Assembly (NCBI GenBank): GCA_030848705.1
Contig: CM061243.1
Location: 10,255,044-10,319,043, forward strand
From: Heracleum sosnowskyi
Lineage: Eukaryota > Streptophyta > Magnoliopsida > Apiales > Apiaceae
Direction of reading: 5' to 3'
Length of the DNA stretch: 64,000 nucleotides
Part shown: positions 45,685 to 55,388 of the stretch, one piece after another
Numbering within the stretch: the stretch's first letter is position 1
How the letters are laid out: every line of letters starts with the position of its first letter
Program-made: the position numbers and the translations under genes
Notes under the pieces: generated by a model
Database searches by the model: none
What the model was told of the DNA's origin: nothing
The model's input: only the letters and a program-made list of their open reading frames with translations

Positions 45685-47388
45685 TTTGACTTCATTATAT
45701 TTTCTTCGGACGAGTTTCTTAAGGTAAACAGATACAGGATAACTAAAATAATTTCACTACAAAAAATATAAGTTAAAACATGACAACTTCGATTAGCACT
45801 TAATACGACTGCCTTGAGTTAACTAAATTTGGCATAGATCAAAGTTTAAATTCGACTAGATGCAATTGAATTTAGTGTCTGCTTCGTTCTATTTTAGTTA
45901 CAGTATATTTTATCAAAAGATTCAAATTTATGTGAGCAATTTTGGCTAAAGAAAAGTTTTGAAAATTAACTGAATTCGAATAAAAATTTGAGCATTTGAG
46001 CAAACTATGGAATCCCTTACCTCAACTATGCTCTTATTCATTTATTTATGCATTAGATTTTATTTTGTTATTATATAAAATTTTATGTGCAAATTAACAT
46101 ATGGTTATCTAGAGGCTTCTTTTTATTAGGATATTTACCAAAAATACTATTTTTTTTCTTTTTTTGCGATTTTACCATCTTCTCAAAATATTTGTAAAAA
46201 TACTTTTTTTTCAAAATATATTTGCAAAGATACCAACTTTTATAAAATACTTGCAAAAATAAGTTCTCCAACCAAATCAACCGAATACAACATGTTGGTA
46301 GAATTTAGTTGATTTCGGTGAATTGTGAAAATTTTAAAATTGAATTTGCAGGTGGTTGTATGTGGTTACAAACATGTTGCAGAACATATTTTTGCAAATA
46401 TTTTTTAAAAATTGATATTTTGTAATATAACTTTGTTGAAAAAATATTTTTATAAAAAACTTTACTGAGTTGGATATTTATGAGTAATGCTACGGAACCA
46501 TAAAATGTTCCCATAAAATTCACCATAATACTGATATGACAAAATGAAGAAGTTTAATTGGTGAAAATATTGTGTATGCAGGGGCTATTTCATTTATTAT
46601 ATATACAACAAATCACATGCATGTGTTTTATGATAATTTTTATGGAAACTTTTTTATAATTTTCTAGTATTTCTCTTATAAAAAAAACTCTTTATTATTG
46701 GTAGTGTGATTGACAGGTGCATTGTTAGATACTGGATAGGAAGAAGCTGGTTGGGTGCATGATTTTGAAATACCAGTCAAGTTGTTTTCTGAATTAGCCT
46801 TGCAACATGGGTGTTTTTCTCTCATAAATTAAAATTTTAATGTCAAACTATCCGACAAATTTTTGTATAATCATCGGGTAAATGATGAGTCTCACTGAAC
46901 GAGAGAAATTCTTTGCTCGTATATTATGTCTCATCTGGTAAAATTATGCTCTTATAGCCCAATTTCAAAGATTAGCGCTAGACATTAAAAAACACCAATT
47001 AATTTTTGAGTAAAAACTAATAACTAAATTTAAAATTTAAAAAGTATATATATAATATGTTTTAAATTGTACGAGTATTGTATTAAGTAAATTATATTGT
47101 TGATCAATATTAAATCGTGAAATACAAGCACAAAAAAATAGGAGCCAAAACTATTTAGGCGGGTACTTTATTTTATTTTGATCCTTATAAGAATTTGATT
47201 TGATGTTACACCGCCAACTCTGAAAAATCCCAATCATACAAGCTTCTGATTTTTCTCCCCGGCCTATGCATCTGAATCTATATATAGGCAAGTGCTCACA
47301 TGAGAATTTGGTTTAAAATGAGATCTGAGAACCAATATCAATCACACATCATTTTACTTGTTTTATTAAAATTTTTTAATGATTTTTA
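45685..47388. other. Gene-free interval
   Basis: AT-rich. A possible small inverted-repeat element lies near 46489-46690 (GAGTAATGCTACGGAACC mirrored by ACTAGAAAAT-like sequence). No coding sequence supported. The left edge of the virus copy probably lies in the last few hundred bases. Confidence 0.35.
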
Positions 47389-47700
47389 ATGACTTGTAAA
47401 ATTTATAATAAATTAAAAAAATTAGATTTAATTCTAATTCTTTTTCCGCAAAATCCTAAAAATATTCTAGTATTTAATTATGCTAAGAAGTTTACTAAGT
47501 TTACTTGGATATTCCCTATTTGGGATAACCAAAAATTAGAAGACCTAAAAACTCTTTTAATTAAGAAGATTGAAAAAATCGATATAATAGAAGAAAATAT
47601 TAACCATCTTGAAAAAATTCCTATTGACAGAGATGAAGTTTTAGACTTTACTTCTAAATTGAATGAAATCGAAGAATACCTTAAGAAAATCTTAGGATGA
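47389..47700 (+). CDS. Caulimovirus ORF II-like (aphid transmission factor-like) protein
   Basis: A 103-residue frame upstream of the VAP-like gene, with the stop overlapping the next start (ATGA). The C-terminal half is charged and heptad-like (KIEKIDIIEENINHLEKI, then LNEIEEYLKKILG), in line with the coiled coil by which the aphid factor binds the virion-associated protein. The family protein is usually longer (about 160 residues), so this may be truncated at its N-terminus or divergent. Assignment rests on gene position and the coiled coil; no sequence motif proves it. Confidence 0.5.
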   Translation: MTCKIYNKLKKLDLILILFPQNPKNILVFNYAKKFTKFTWIFPIWDNQKLEDLKTLLIKKIEKIDIIEENINHLEKIPIDRDEVLDFTSKLNEIEEYLKKILG

Positions 47701-47984
47701 GTCTTAAAGAATTCCAAGACATTATTAAGCCACAGATAGAAGAAATCCTTAAGTTGCTTAAAGAACAGCGCGCTAAAAATGTTATTGAAGACGCAGCTGC
47801 AGAGATAATTACTGAATTAAAAGAAGCAATTCACGATTGTCCATGTAATAAAGAAATCCTGAAGGTTCTTATAGCAGAACAATCAAAGGGAAAAGAAATC
47901 ACCTCGGTAGGAGATGAAAATCATCTTCCTAGAATAGGACAACAAAAATATAGTTACCCAAACTTTAGCGTTGGAAATGAATAG
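47697..47984 (+). CDS. Caulimovirus ORF III-like virion-associated protein
   Basis: A 95-residue frame that starts in the stop of the preceding ORF. The N-terminal part is a likely coiled coil (LKEFQDIIKPQIEEILKLL), as in the VAP tetramer. A Cys pair (DCPCNKEIL) follows, and a short tail rich in Pro/Tyr/Asn closes it. VAP decorates the capsid and links it to the transmission factor and movement protein. Length is somewhat below the usual 120-130 residues. The frame is open. Confidence comes from position between the ORF II-like and capsid genes. Confidence 0.6.
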   Translation: MSLKEFQDIIKPQIEEILKLLKEQRAKNVIEDAAAEIITELKEAIHDCPCNKEILKVLIAEQSKGKEITSVGDENHLPRIGQQKYSYPNFSVGNE

Positions 47985-48043
47985 CTGGGAACAGGAAAAA
48001 ATCCTAATAGTCTTACATGGCCATTTGGTGTTGATAAATCAGC

Positions 48044-49522
48044 ATGAATTACATGAAGACAGTAGAAGAATTCTTCTGGAAAAATCTAGAATATGGAGAA
48101 TGGAGAGTTACGGATGACAACTTCGACATACTTGACCAAGGAATCAGGTTAATGGAAATAGATGATGAATCTATTGCCAACCAAGAAATAGAATCTAGTA
48201 GTAATTTAAAATCTCTATTTGATTTTAATAACTGTGAAATTCTAAATGTTATTAATGAGTTCAGTTCTGAAGAAGAAAATCCTCAAGAATCTGAAAGTGA
48301 TTATTCAGAAGAAGAAATTTTTACCGAAAATTTCTGAATGAACAATCAAGAAACTCCAAAGAAAGAACAAGGAGAAAATTCTGGTGTTAAAAAACCCGAA
48401 GAAACAGAGCCAGTTAGCAGGAAAAGAAAAGGTGACTTCTATCCCTTATATCCCTCTACTGAATCTAGAAATACAACTAATATATTTGGTAGTAACATAC
48501 TAAATATTGATTGTAAACCAAACAGGAAAGAACTCATTGATAAATGGGCTAAAGAAATTAGTTTGATTATTCAAACTAACAAAGAAACTTATGACGACCA
48601 AAATACAGTATTGTTATTGGTAGAGCATAAAACCACAGGTGTTGTTAATAGCCTGATTAAGAATACTAATTGGGAACCTAGGATGAATCCTATTACAACC
48701 TTTGAAGAAATATTAGATTCGATCTATACTATGTTCTTAAGAATAGATCTTTCGACTAATAAAATACAAGAATTAGCTAAAATGGTTAATAAAGCAAAGA
48801 CTATGCTTACTAACATGCAGCTATGTGATATATGCTTCCTTGATCAATTCTATTGTGATTATGAAAAATATATCTTCATGCTTAGTGACCAGAATGATTA
48901 TAAGAAGTTTGTTAGAGACTATCTTCTTAAAATCCCATGTGTAGGCCAAAAAGCTCTAGATAGATTCAATGTAGAAGCATCAGGAGTAACAGAGTTTAGC
49001 TTAGGCTTTGCTCAAAGAATAGTTAAAGAAGAAATTGTTAAGATTTGTGATTTAACTAAAAAACAAAAACAATTAAAATCTTTCAGCAAAAGATGTTGTG
49101 AGAAAATTGTTGATCAACCATTTGAATATGGATGTAGGCAATCTTCTAAAATGTCCTACAAAAAGAAGTCGCATAAATATACGGCTAAATACAAATTTAC
49201 TAGGAAGAAGAAGCCCTTCAGACCAGGTAAGTATGTAAAGAAAAAATCTTTTAAAAAATCGTCTAACGATAAACAAAAGTTTTGCCCAAAAGGCAAGAAA
49301 AACTACATGTGTTGGATCTACAACGAAGAAGGACATTATGCAAATGAATGCCCTAATAGAAAGAAGCATGATGACAAAGTCAAAAGGCTTGAACAAATTC
49401 GTTATTTGGGTTATGTTCCTATTGAAGATCCATATGAAGACGAACAAAAAATCTATACTATTGAAGAAATAGAACCCGAATCTGAAGAATCGGAATCCAA
49501 TGAATCATCTTCTTCAGATTGA
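48044..49522 (+). pseudogene. Caulimovirus ORF IV, capsid protein, interrupted by a stop
   Basis: An acidic N-terminal part (48044-48337, ending SDYSEEEIFTENF) is separated from the main part (48338-49522) by an in-frame TGA at 48335-48337, with an ATG immediately after. The main part carries the capsid core (LNIDCKPNRKELIDKWAKEI, LQLCDICFLDQFYCDYEK), a Lys-rich nucleic-acid-binding stretch, a zinc-knuckle relic and an acidic Ser/Glu tail. The knuckle reads CWIYNEEGHYANEC: Tyr (TAC) replaces the second Cys. The capsid packages viral DNA. Both the stop and the lost Cys mark decay. The 3' end overlaps the polymerase ORF by 23 bp. Confidence 0.85.
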
Positions 49523-51527
49523 AGAGATTGGAGAATTAATAATGACAAATATTACTAACCCTAATTCTATTTACATATCTGGAAAATTGAAATTTGCAGG
49601 ATATAAACAAATAGAATTACATTGCTACGTAGATACAGGCGCAAGCTTATGTGTTGCAAGCAAGCACGTTATCCCAGAACAACATTGGGTTAATACAGAA
49701 AGACCTATACAGGTAAAAATTTCAAATAGAAGCACCATTTCAATAAATAAGGTATGTAAAAAACTTAATATCTTGATAGCAGGAGAAATATTTCATATTC
49801 CAACTGTTTATCAACAAGAATCTGATATTGATTTCATATTAGGCAATAATTTTTGTCAGCTATATGAACCATTTACTCAGTTTACAAAAATGATTATACT
49901 AACTCTTTCAGGAAAAGAAGTATATATCAGTAAGGTAACTACAGCTTACAGAGTTGGAGTTAAAGGTTTCCTTGAATCTATGGAAAAAAAATCAAAGGTT
50001 CAAAAAACAGATGCCATCAATATTAGTTCTAATAAAATTCACTTTTTAGAACGGGGGAAGGATAGTATTAAAAAATATAAAGAATCGAATTTTATTATAC
50101 AAAATTTAGTTCTTGATATAGAAAAGAAATCTATAATTGAAAAATTATTAGATTCAGTATGCTCAGAGAATCCCTTAGATCCTGAAAAGACTAAGAATTG
50201 GATGAAAGCAACAATCAAGCTCAAAGATCCCAAAACTGTAATAAAGGTAAAACCTATGAAATACAGCCCACAGGACCGAGAAGAATTTGGTAAACAGATT
50301 CAAGAGCTCCTGGATATGAAGATCATCATACCCAGTAAATCACCACATATGTCTCCGACATTTTTAGTTGAAAATGAAGCAGAACGAAGACATGGAAAGA
50401 AAAGAATGGTAGTCAACTACAAGTCCATTAATGATGCGACAATCGGTGACAGCCATAACCTACCCAACAAGGATGAACTTCTCACCCTTATTCGAGGTAA
50501 GAAAAAGTTTAGTTCATTAGACTGCAAATTTGGATTCTGGCAGGTACTGTTAGATAAAGAATCACAGCTATTGACAACATTCACATGTCCCCAAGGACAT
50601 TATCAATGGATCGTTGTTCCTTTTGGATTAAAGCAAGCACCTTCCATATTTCAAAGACATATGCAAAATGCATTTAGATCCTTTGAGAAATTCTGTTGTG
50701 TTTATGTAGATGATATTCTTATCTTTAGTGATAATGAGCAGGATCATCTCAGACATCTATCAACAATTTTGAAGAAATGTCAGCAACTTGGAATCATTTT
50801 ATCCAAGAAGAAAGCTCAACTCTTCAAGACAAAGATTAATTTGTTAGGATTAGAAATTGATCAAGGAACTCATTGTCCTCAACCCCATATCTTAGAACAC
50901 ATTCATAAGTTCCCAGATAAACTTAAAGACAAAAAACAGTTACAGAGGTTTTTAGGAATATTAACTTATGCATCTGATTATATTCCAAAACTTGCAGCTT
51001 TACGAGCACCATTGCAGGCTAAGCTCAAAAAGGATGTACCATGGAAATGGGAAAATTCTGACTCCAGCTATATCAGCAAGGTCAAGAAGAATCTAAAGAG
51101 TTTCCCAAAACTCTATCATCCTCAACCATAGGATAAGCTTATCATTGAGACCGACGCTTCAGGAGAATACTGGGGAGGAGTTCTCAAGGCAGTTAATTCT
51201 GATCAAGAATTGATATGCAGATATACTTCTTGTAGCTTTAAAAACGCTGAAAGGAATTACCACTCCAATGAAGAAGAGTACCTTACAGTAATTAGAGTTA
51301 TCAATAAGTTTTCTATTTATCTAACTCCTATTAAATTTTTAGTAAGAACTGACAATAGAAACTTTACTTATTTCTTGCGAATTAAGCTTGCAGGAGATAA
51401 CAAACAAGGACGCCTAGTACGATGGCAACAATGGCTTTCAAGATATTCTTTTGATGTAGAGCACATTGAAGGAACAAAAAATTGTCTAGCAGATTTTCTG
51501 ACTAGAGAATTTAATACTAACCAATAA
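49500..51527 (+). pseudogene. Caulimovirus ORF V, protease-reverse transcriptase-RNase H, interrupted by a stop
   Basis: The frame 49500-51131 has an aspartic protease site (YVDTGASLCVASK, residues about 43-55), then a reverse transcriptase with palm motif YVDDILIF at residues 402-409. A TAG at 51129-51131 ends it just before RNase H. The same frame continues to 51527 with RNase H signatures: Asp in IIETDASGEYWGG, Glu in NYHSNEEEYLTVI, Asp in VRTDNRNFTYFL. The enzyme would copy pregenomic RNA into DNA; as encoded here it lacks RNase H. The start is taken at the ATG overlapping the capsid tail; an internal ATG at 49542 is possible. Confidence 0.9.
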
Positions 51528-51584
51528 AATTTTAGCTATTCAAATTTTATCATAGACAGGTATTCAGAGGATTACTCCAGAAAT

Positions 51585-51596
51585 CCTATAAATAGA
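51585..51596 (+). promoter_or_regulatory. TATA box for the viroplasmin mRNA (19S-like promoter)
   Basis: CCTATAAATAGAG lies in the only non-coding gap between the polymerase and viroplasmin ORFs, about 135 bp upstream of the latter's start, matching the 19S promoter position in caulimoviruses. Confidence 0.55.
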
Positions 51597-51724
51597 GACG
51601 TTCGGCTATGGTATTCATCACACCAAAACCTATAAACACCTCTATTACACACACGATTCTCCCAAAAGAATCAAAGGCATTTGGCCTAAATATAAATCTC
51701 TTTCTTTGAGACCCTTCCATCAGA

Positions 51725-53053
51725 ATGGAAGAGACAATAGAAATGTTGCAATTAAAGGAGTGCCTTCTTCTTAAAGAACTCGAGCTTATCAGAGCTAAGC
51801 TTGAATATGTAAGTCTTTTAAAGACTGAACAACAAAAGGTTATTTGTTCACCTTCCTCTTCACAGAGTAAAGAACAGGCTATTCCAGAGCAAACGGCTCC
51901 TGGTAAAGAAACAACAAATCCGTTGACGGCTGTTGCTTTGCCCAAAAGCAAAACAGAGGTTCAAACCTCCATAACGTTAGAAAAACCCCCAGACTTAAGT
52001 TTGAGACCTAACGGGGGAATTCAAATCCCATATAAGATTGAAGGTCAAACTTTAGCATTTCCTCACGGATTCAAAGGCAATAACAAGGCCTATTATGTGG
52101 TTTTTAACGGTCCTAATGCAGGCATATACACCACATGGGAGATAGCCGAGAAAGCAATCAAAGGTTTTTCAGGCATCAAGCATAAGAAGTATAAATCGTT
52201 TACTAAAGCAAAAGTTGTAGCAGGCATTTATACTACGCAAGAGTTCAAGCCACCATTAGAGTTGATCAGTTCAGTTGAAGCTTTACAACCAACCTACAAA
52301 GGAGCTCTGACAAAGGAAAAAGAAACCTCGAGCAAGACAGTTCTGGGTTCAATTCCAAAAAATCAGCAGACAACGCTGATACAAACAGATGAAGATACCA
52401 TAAATATTCGTTATTCAGAATTCAAGTATCTTTATCAATTTGGTAGGATTGCCACGGAGAAGAATTTTGTAGAAGAACACTTCTTTACAACTGATAAGAA
52501 GAAGGTCATCTACTTTAACTTCTATCCAAACGCCAACCTTGAGATGGTATATGAGGCGTATCAGTACGGGATATTGGCACAGATTTACCCCGCCAATAAT
52601 CTACTGGAAATATCTAAATTCCTGAAAGAATTTAGAAACACGGTTAAGGCATACAAAAAGAATTGTCTTGAAAATCAGGATATCGGAATATTCGTCAAAA
52701 CAACCAGCACGATTATCTGTTGGGAAAATAAAGAAGAATACGATTGTCCAGATAATCAGCCTTTTCACTATGTTCAGGTTGGTTCCGCAAAGGAAAAAGT
52801 CTACTCTCCGAGTCAGGTTATGGAAACTACCTTGGAAAAGGAAGACTTAAGAGAACTTGCTGAACAAAAATTATTGATCCTAATCAATAAGCTATTCAGC
52901 ATTAAGCAGGAAGACAAGCTTCGCGTCAATCTTGCAACAACCAATACTCTAATGACATCTTATTCGCATAAAGGACTAAATTCAGAAGAGTATAACAAAA
53001 TAGTGGAATTCAGAAGACAGCTACTCCACAAAGATGTTGTAGGATCTCACTAA
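51725..53053 (+). CDS. Caulimovirus ORF VI, viroplasmin/translation transactivator
   Basis: A 442-residue frame. A coiled N-terminus (MLQLKECLLLKELELIRAKL) is followed by the viroplasmin (RNase H-fold-like) motif around residues 120-165, with VVFNGPNAGIYTTWEIAEKA and FSGIKHKKYKSF. The family protein forms cytoplasmic inclusion bodies and permits reinitiation on polycistronic viral RNA. After the stop TAA (53051-53053) the same frame stays open to 53210-53212 and encodes CQIC, then an acidic Ser/Glu-rich tail, so the annotated C-terminus may be shortened by a nonsense change. This is the longest undamaged viral frame in the copy. Confidence 0.85.
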   Translation: MEETIEMLQLKECLLLKELELIRAKLEYVSLLKTEQQKVICSPSSSQSKEQAIPEQTAPGKETTNPLTAVALPKSKTEVQTSITLEKPPDLSLRPNGGIQIPYKIEGQTLAFPHGFKGNNKAYYVVFNGPNAGIYTTWEIAEKAIKGFSGIKHKKYKSFTKAKVVAGIYTTQEFKPPLELISSVEALQPTYKGALTKEKETSSKTVLGSIPKNQQTTLIQTDEDTINIRYSEFKYLYQFGRIATEKNFVEEHFFTTDKKKVIYFNFYPNANLEMVYEAYQYGILAQIYPANNLLEISKFLKEFRNTVKAYKKNCLENQDIGIFVKTTSTIICWENKEEYDCPDNQPFHYVQVGSAKEKVYSPSQVMETTLEKEDLRELAEQKLLILINKLFSIKQEDKLRVNLATTNTLMTSYSHKGLNSEEYNKIVEFRRQLLHKDVVGSH

Positions 53054-53313
53054 AGTCTCTTTTGCAAAAGAAAAGAAAAAGAGATAAAGAAATTTGGCAT
53101 ATCTCTTGATTGTCAAATTTGCGGACCCATCACTTCTAAAGATAAAGCAGTATCGACAGAAGAAGGACCCTCCACTTCCTCCACTGAAGAAAAAGCAGCG
53201 GACGATAAGTAAAGTAGAAAAAGCATCTACTTTTAAGCAGATAGCCGACAAGGATAAGGATTCTTATCTCTTCAGACGGAAGTGCATCAATAATGTGCAA
53301 ACTACGCAGGCAA

Positions 53314-53360
53314 TGACGTAGGATAATTTGTACAGATCCTCACTCCTTATTCTATAAAAG
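53314..53360 (+). promoter_or_regulatory. Putative full-length-RNA (35S-like) promoter
   Basis: TGACG (53314-53318, an as-1-type word) lies upstream of CTATAAAAG (53352-53360), after the viroplasmin gene. That is where caulimoviruses place the 35S promoter. AATAAA hexamers at 53430 and 53514 are suitably placed for the viral poly(A) signal. Confidence 0.6.
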
Positions 53361-53429
53361 GAGGAGTTACATTTCAAATAAGGATCATCGATTGTCAGAA
53401 AGACAAGTATAAGAATATTAAGGTCCAGA

Positions 53430-53519
53430 AATAAAATGAGTGAGTAGTCCCTTTAAGGGGTTGTAAGTGTTATGAAGGGATTCATAATGAATCTATTGTA
53501 ATATATTGTAAGGAATAAA
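53430..53519 (+). terminator. Viral polyadenylation signals
   Basis: AATAAA at 53430-53435 and 53514-53519, about 75 and 160 bp after the TATA box, as expected for a terminally redundant viral RNA that reads past the signal once. Confidence 0.45.
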
Positions 53520-53798
53520 ACAGTTCAAGTTTAAATTCAAAATATGTCTCATGATTAGTGTCCGGTCTTAGACTCTGGAATCCGCTTGGGTCACAGGAAA
53601 GTACCACTTTAGGCAGATGGTCGTTTTAGGGAAATCACCGACCATGGATTGAGCGACCACAAGGTAGATTGGCATGGGAAGAAGAATGTAAACTAAAGCT
53701 TTATTCAACATTACAATCACTGTTGCAAATGGAGTTCATTAAAAGACGAATACCCGGTAATATCATTTACAATCTCTATCTTTTTAAAAAAATTCTGA

Positions 53799-53834
<36 letters not shown>

Positions 53835-53883
53835 TATATAATGATTGACAAAAATCATCAAAGTTCTCTGAGAACTTAATATT
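53520..53883 (+). other. Viral leader-like non-coding region
   Basis: Non-coding sequence between the promoter/poly(A) region and the next small ORF, ending in a (TA)n run near 53806-53830. I could not find the usual TGGTATCAGAGC primer site here. Confidence 0.4.
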
Positions 53884-54171
53884 ATGACTAATACACAGCC
53901 GTGGTTTGTTAATATAGAAGGTAATGCCATGATTTATATGGATAACCATCAATATCTAGAGCATCTATTACAGGTATCTAGGAAAGTTGTCTCTAACAAA
54001 GACAATAGAGCAATTAGAGCCCTTATCTGGGATCTAGAAGAATTTAAAACTGAACAAGTTCGGTTTTATTATAAGTTCTCTATGCAGATAGAAACAGAGA
54101 TATCTTCTCTTAGAAGAATTCTCAGTTATGATATTATTAAAAACCCTAATAGGATTAGACAGAATGAATGA
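53884..54171 (+). CDS. Small ORF downstream of the viral leader, function unknown
   Basis: A 95-residue frame (MTNTQPWFVNIEGNAMIYMD...), rich in charged residues, with a possible helical middle (NRAIRALIWDLEEFKTEQVR). I do not recognise it. Its position after the leader corresponds to the small ORF VII-like genes of caulimoviruses, but it could equally be a host fragment or chance frame. No movement-protein motif follows it. Confidence 0.35.
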   Translation: MTNTQPWFVNIEGNAMIYMDNHQYLEHLLQVSRKVVSNKDNRAIRALIWDLEEFKTEQVRFYYKFSMQIETEISSLRRILSYDIIKNPNRIRQNE

Positions 54172-54351
54172 TACGAGAAATTCGTACTTCATCGATCATC
54201 AGATGCCTAACAGATCATCTTTGATAGAACAATATGTTTTAACCCTGGTTTTTAACCTTAGGTTAATCAGTATGACTGTAAATAAAAATGAGTGGTTGAG
54301 ATTAGATCTCATATCTCACAATAATAGAGGTTTTCACTGGAGCGAGACCCT

Positions 54352-54364
54352 CTATATATATATA
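54352..54364 (+). promoter_or_regulatory. TATA box of second cold-shock gene
   Basis: A CTATATATATATAG run 118-130 bp upstream of the ATG, followed by a leader with GAGGCATACACACACATT. Confidence 0.5.
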
Positions 54365-54481
54365 GAGAACTTAGTTACCTTGCTCTATCCCAAGTTCGAC
54401 AGAGGCATACACACACATTAAAAATAGTTTACTAGTCTTTTCTCGACAAGGAGAAGCAGTTTGATATTCTGTTTTTCTGCA

Positions 54482-55267
54482 ATGGCTAAAGAGAGTGCAA
54501 GACTTCGCGGTGTAGTGGTTCAATTCAACCATCAGAAGGGCTACGGATTCATCAAACCAAATAATGGTGGCGATAACTTGTTCGTTCATTATTCCGATGT
54601 TAAGACCGAAAGCTTTCGTACCCTCCATAAGGACCTGTCTGTTGAGTTCACAGTCCAAACCGATGGAGTAAACAACAAAAAGAAGGCTGTTGAAGTCACT
54701 GGCATCAATGGTTCTCAAATTAAGATCGTTCTTAAGAGCGTTTCTCGCGGTAGTGGAAGAGATTCGGATGGACAGCTTGTTGGCATTGGTGACTGTTATA
54801 ATTCTGGTCAGCATGGGCATATGGCTAGGAATTATAGGAATATTAGTTGGTGTTACACTTGTTGTAAGTATGGGCATAATACTAAGGGTTGTACTTATGC
54901 TAAGTCTATCGGTGATGGAGCTTCTTATAATTGTTATAATTATGGTGGCTCTGGCCACTTTTCTAGGGATTGTACACATGTTAAGTCCGGCGGTTATGCT
55001 AAGTCTGGCGGTGATGGAGCTTCTTATAAGTGTTATAATTGTGGTGGATCTGGCCATTTTGCTAGGGATTGTACAAGTGCTCGTTCTAATCGTGGTGGAG
55101 CTTGTTATAATTGTGGAGAACAGGGGCACTTAGCCAGGGAGTATCCCAAGGGTGCTTCTAATGGTGGCAGCGGAGGAGCTGGTTATGGAGGAGGTCGACG
55201 TGGTGCAACCATATGTTTTAACTGTAGTGAGGAAGGACACTTTGCTAAAGATTGTCAAAAGGCATAG
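54482..55267 (+). CDS. Cold shock domain protein with six zinc-knuckle units, three of them degenerate
   Basis: 261 residues, single exon. The start at 54482 (MAKESARLRG) is chosen over an upstream in-frame ATG at 54461 because it aligns with the paralogue at 30760. The cold shock domain spans residues about 8-75 (KGYGFIKP, LFVHYS). Six zinc-knuckle units follow: CYNSGQHGHMARNY, CYTCCKYGHNTKGC, CYNYGGSGHFSRDC, CYNCGGSGHFARDC, CYNCGEQGHLAREY and CFNCSEEGHFAKDC. Units 1, 3 and 5 have lost one or two Cys ligands, so only three can bind zinc normally. A YAKSGGDGASY spacer is duplicated and a Gly-rich linker precedes the last knuckle. Probably an RNA chaperone like its paralogue, but under relaxed constraint. 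The endogenous virus lies directly upstream. Confidence 0.88.
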   Translation: MAKESARLRGVVVQFNHQKGYGFIKPNNGGDNLFVHYSDVKTESFRTLHKDLSVEFTVQTDGVNNKKKAVEVTGINGSQIKIVLKSVSRGSGRDSDGQLVGIGDCYNSGQHGHMARNYRNISWCYTCCKYGHNTKGCTYAKSIGDGASYNCYNYGGSGHFSRDCTHVKSGGYAKSGGDGASYKCYNCGGSGHFARDCTSARSNRGGACYNCGEQGHLAREYPKGASNGGSGGAGYGGGRRGATICFNCSEEGHFAKDCQKA

Positions 55268-55382
55268 TTTGTTGTTACTTTGATAAGAAACTCTCGCACT
55301 TTCGTGGTTAAGATTTATTTACTATTGTAATAACGTGGATTGTTTTTCAAAAATTGTCGGTTTCGAATTACACATTTCAATT

Positions 55383-55388
55383 AATAAA
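55383..55388 (+). terminator. Candidate polyadenylation signal
   Basis: AATAAA about 115 bp downstream of the stop codon of the second cold-shock gene. Confidence 0.4.

Larger units (their letters stand above)
47389..54171 (+). other. Endogenous caulimovirus copy (family Caulimoviridae), permuted and incomplete
   Basis: In order: a coiled-coil ORF, a VAP-like ORF, a capsid ORF, a protease-RT-RNase H ORF, a small promoter region, a viroplasmin/transactivator ORF, then a large intergenic region with TATA and poly(A) signals and a small ORF. This is the gene order of Caulimovirus-type viruses with tiny overlaps between ORFs, but the movement-protein gene expected beside the aphid-factor gene is absent. 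These viruses do not integrate as part of their cycle, so the copy arose by illegitimate recombination. Stops break at least the capsid and polymerase genes. The outer limits are estimates. Confidence 0.88.

Noticed and set aside
53094..53321. 75-codon frame after the viroplasmin ORF as a separate viral gene
   Set aside because: It overlaps the in-frame acidic continuation of the viroplasmin ORF in another frame, and its Lys/Pro-rich translation looks like an out-of-frame reading.
54371..55129. 252-codon open frame on the minus strand opposite the second cold-shock gene
   Set aside because: Its Ser/Thr/Ile-rich translation mirrors the repetitive Gly/Cys/Tyr codons of the zinc-knuckle gene; no start context or domain supports it.
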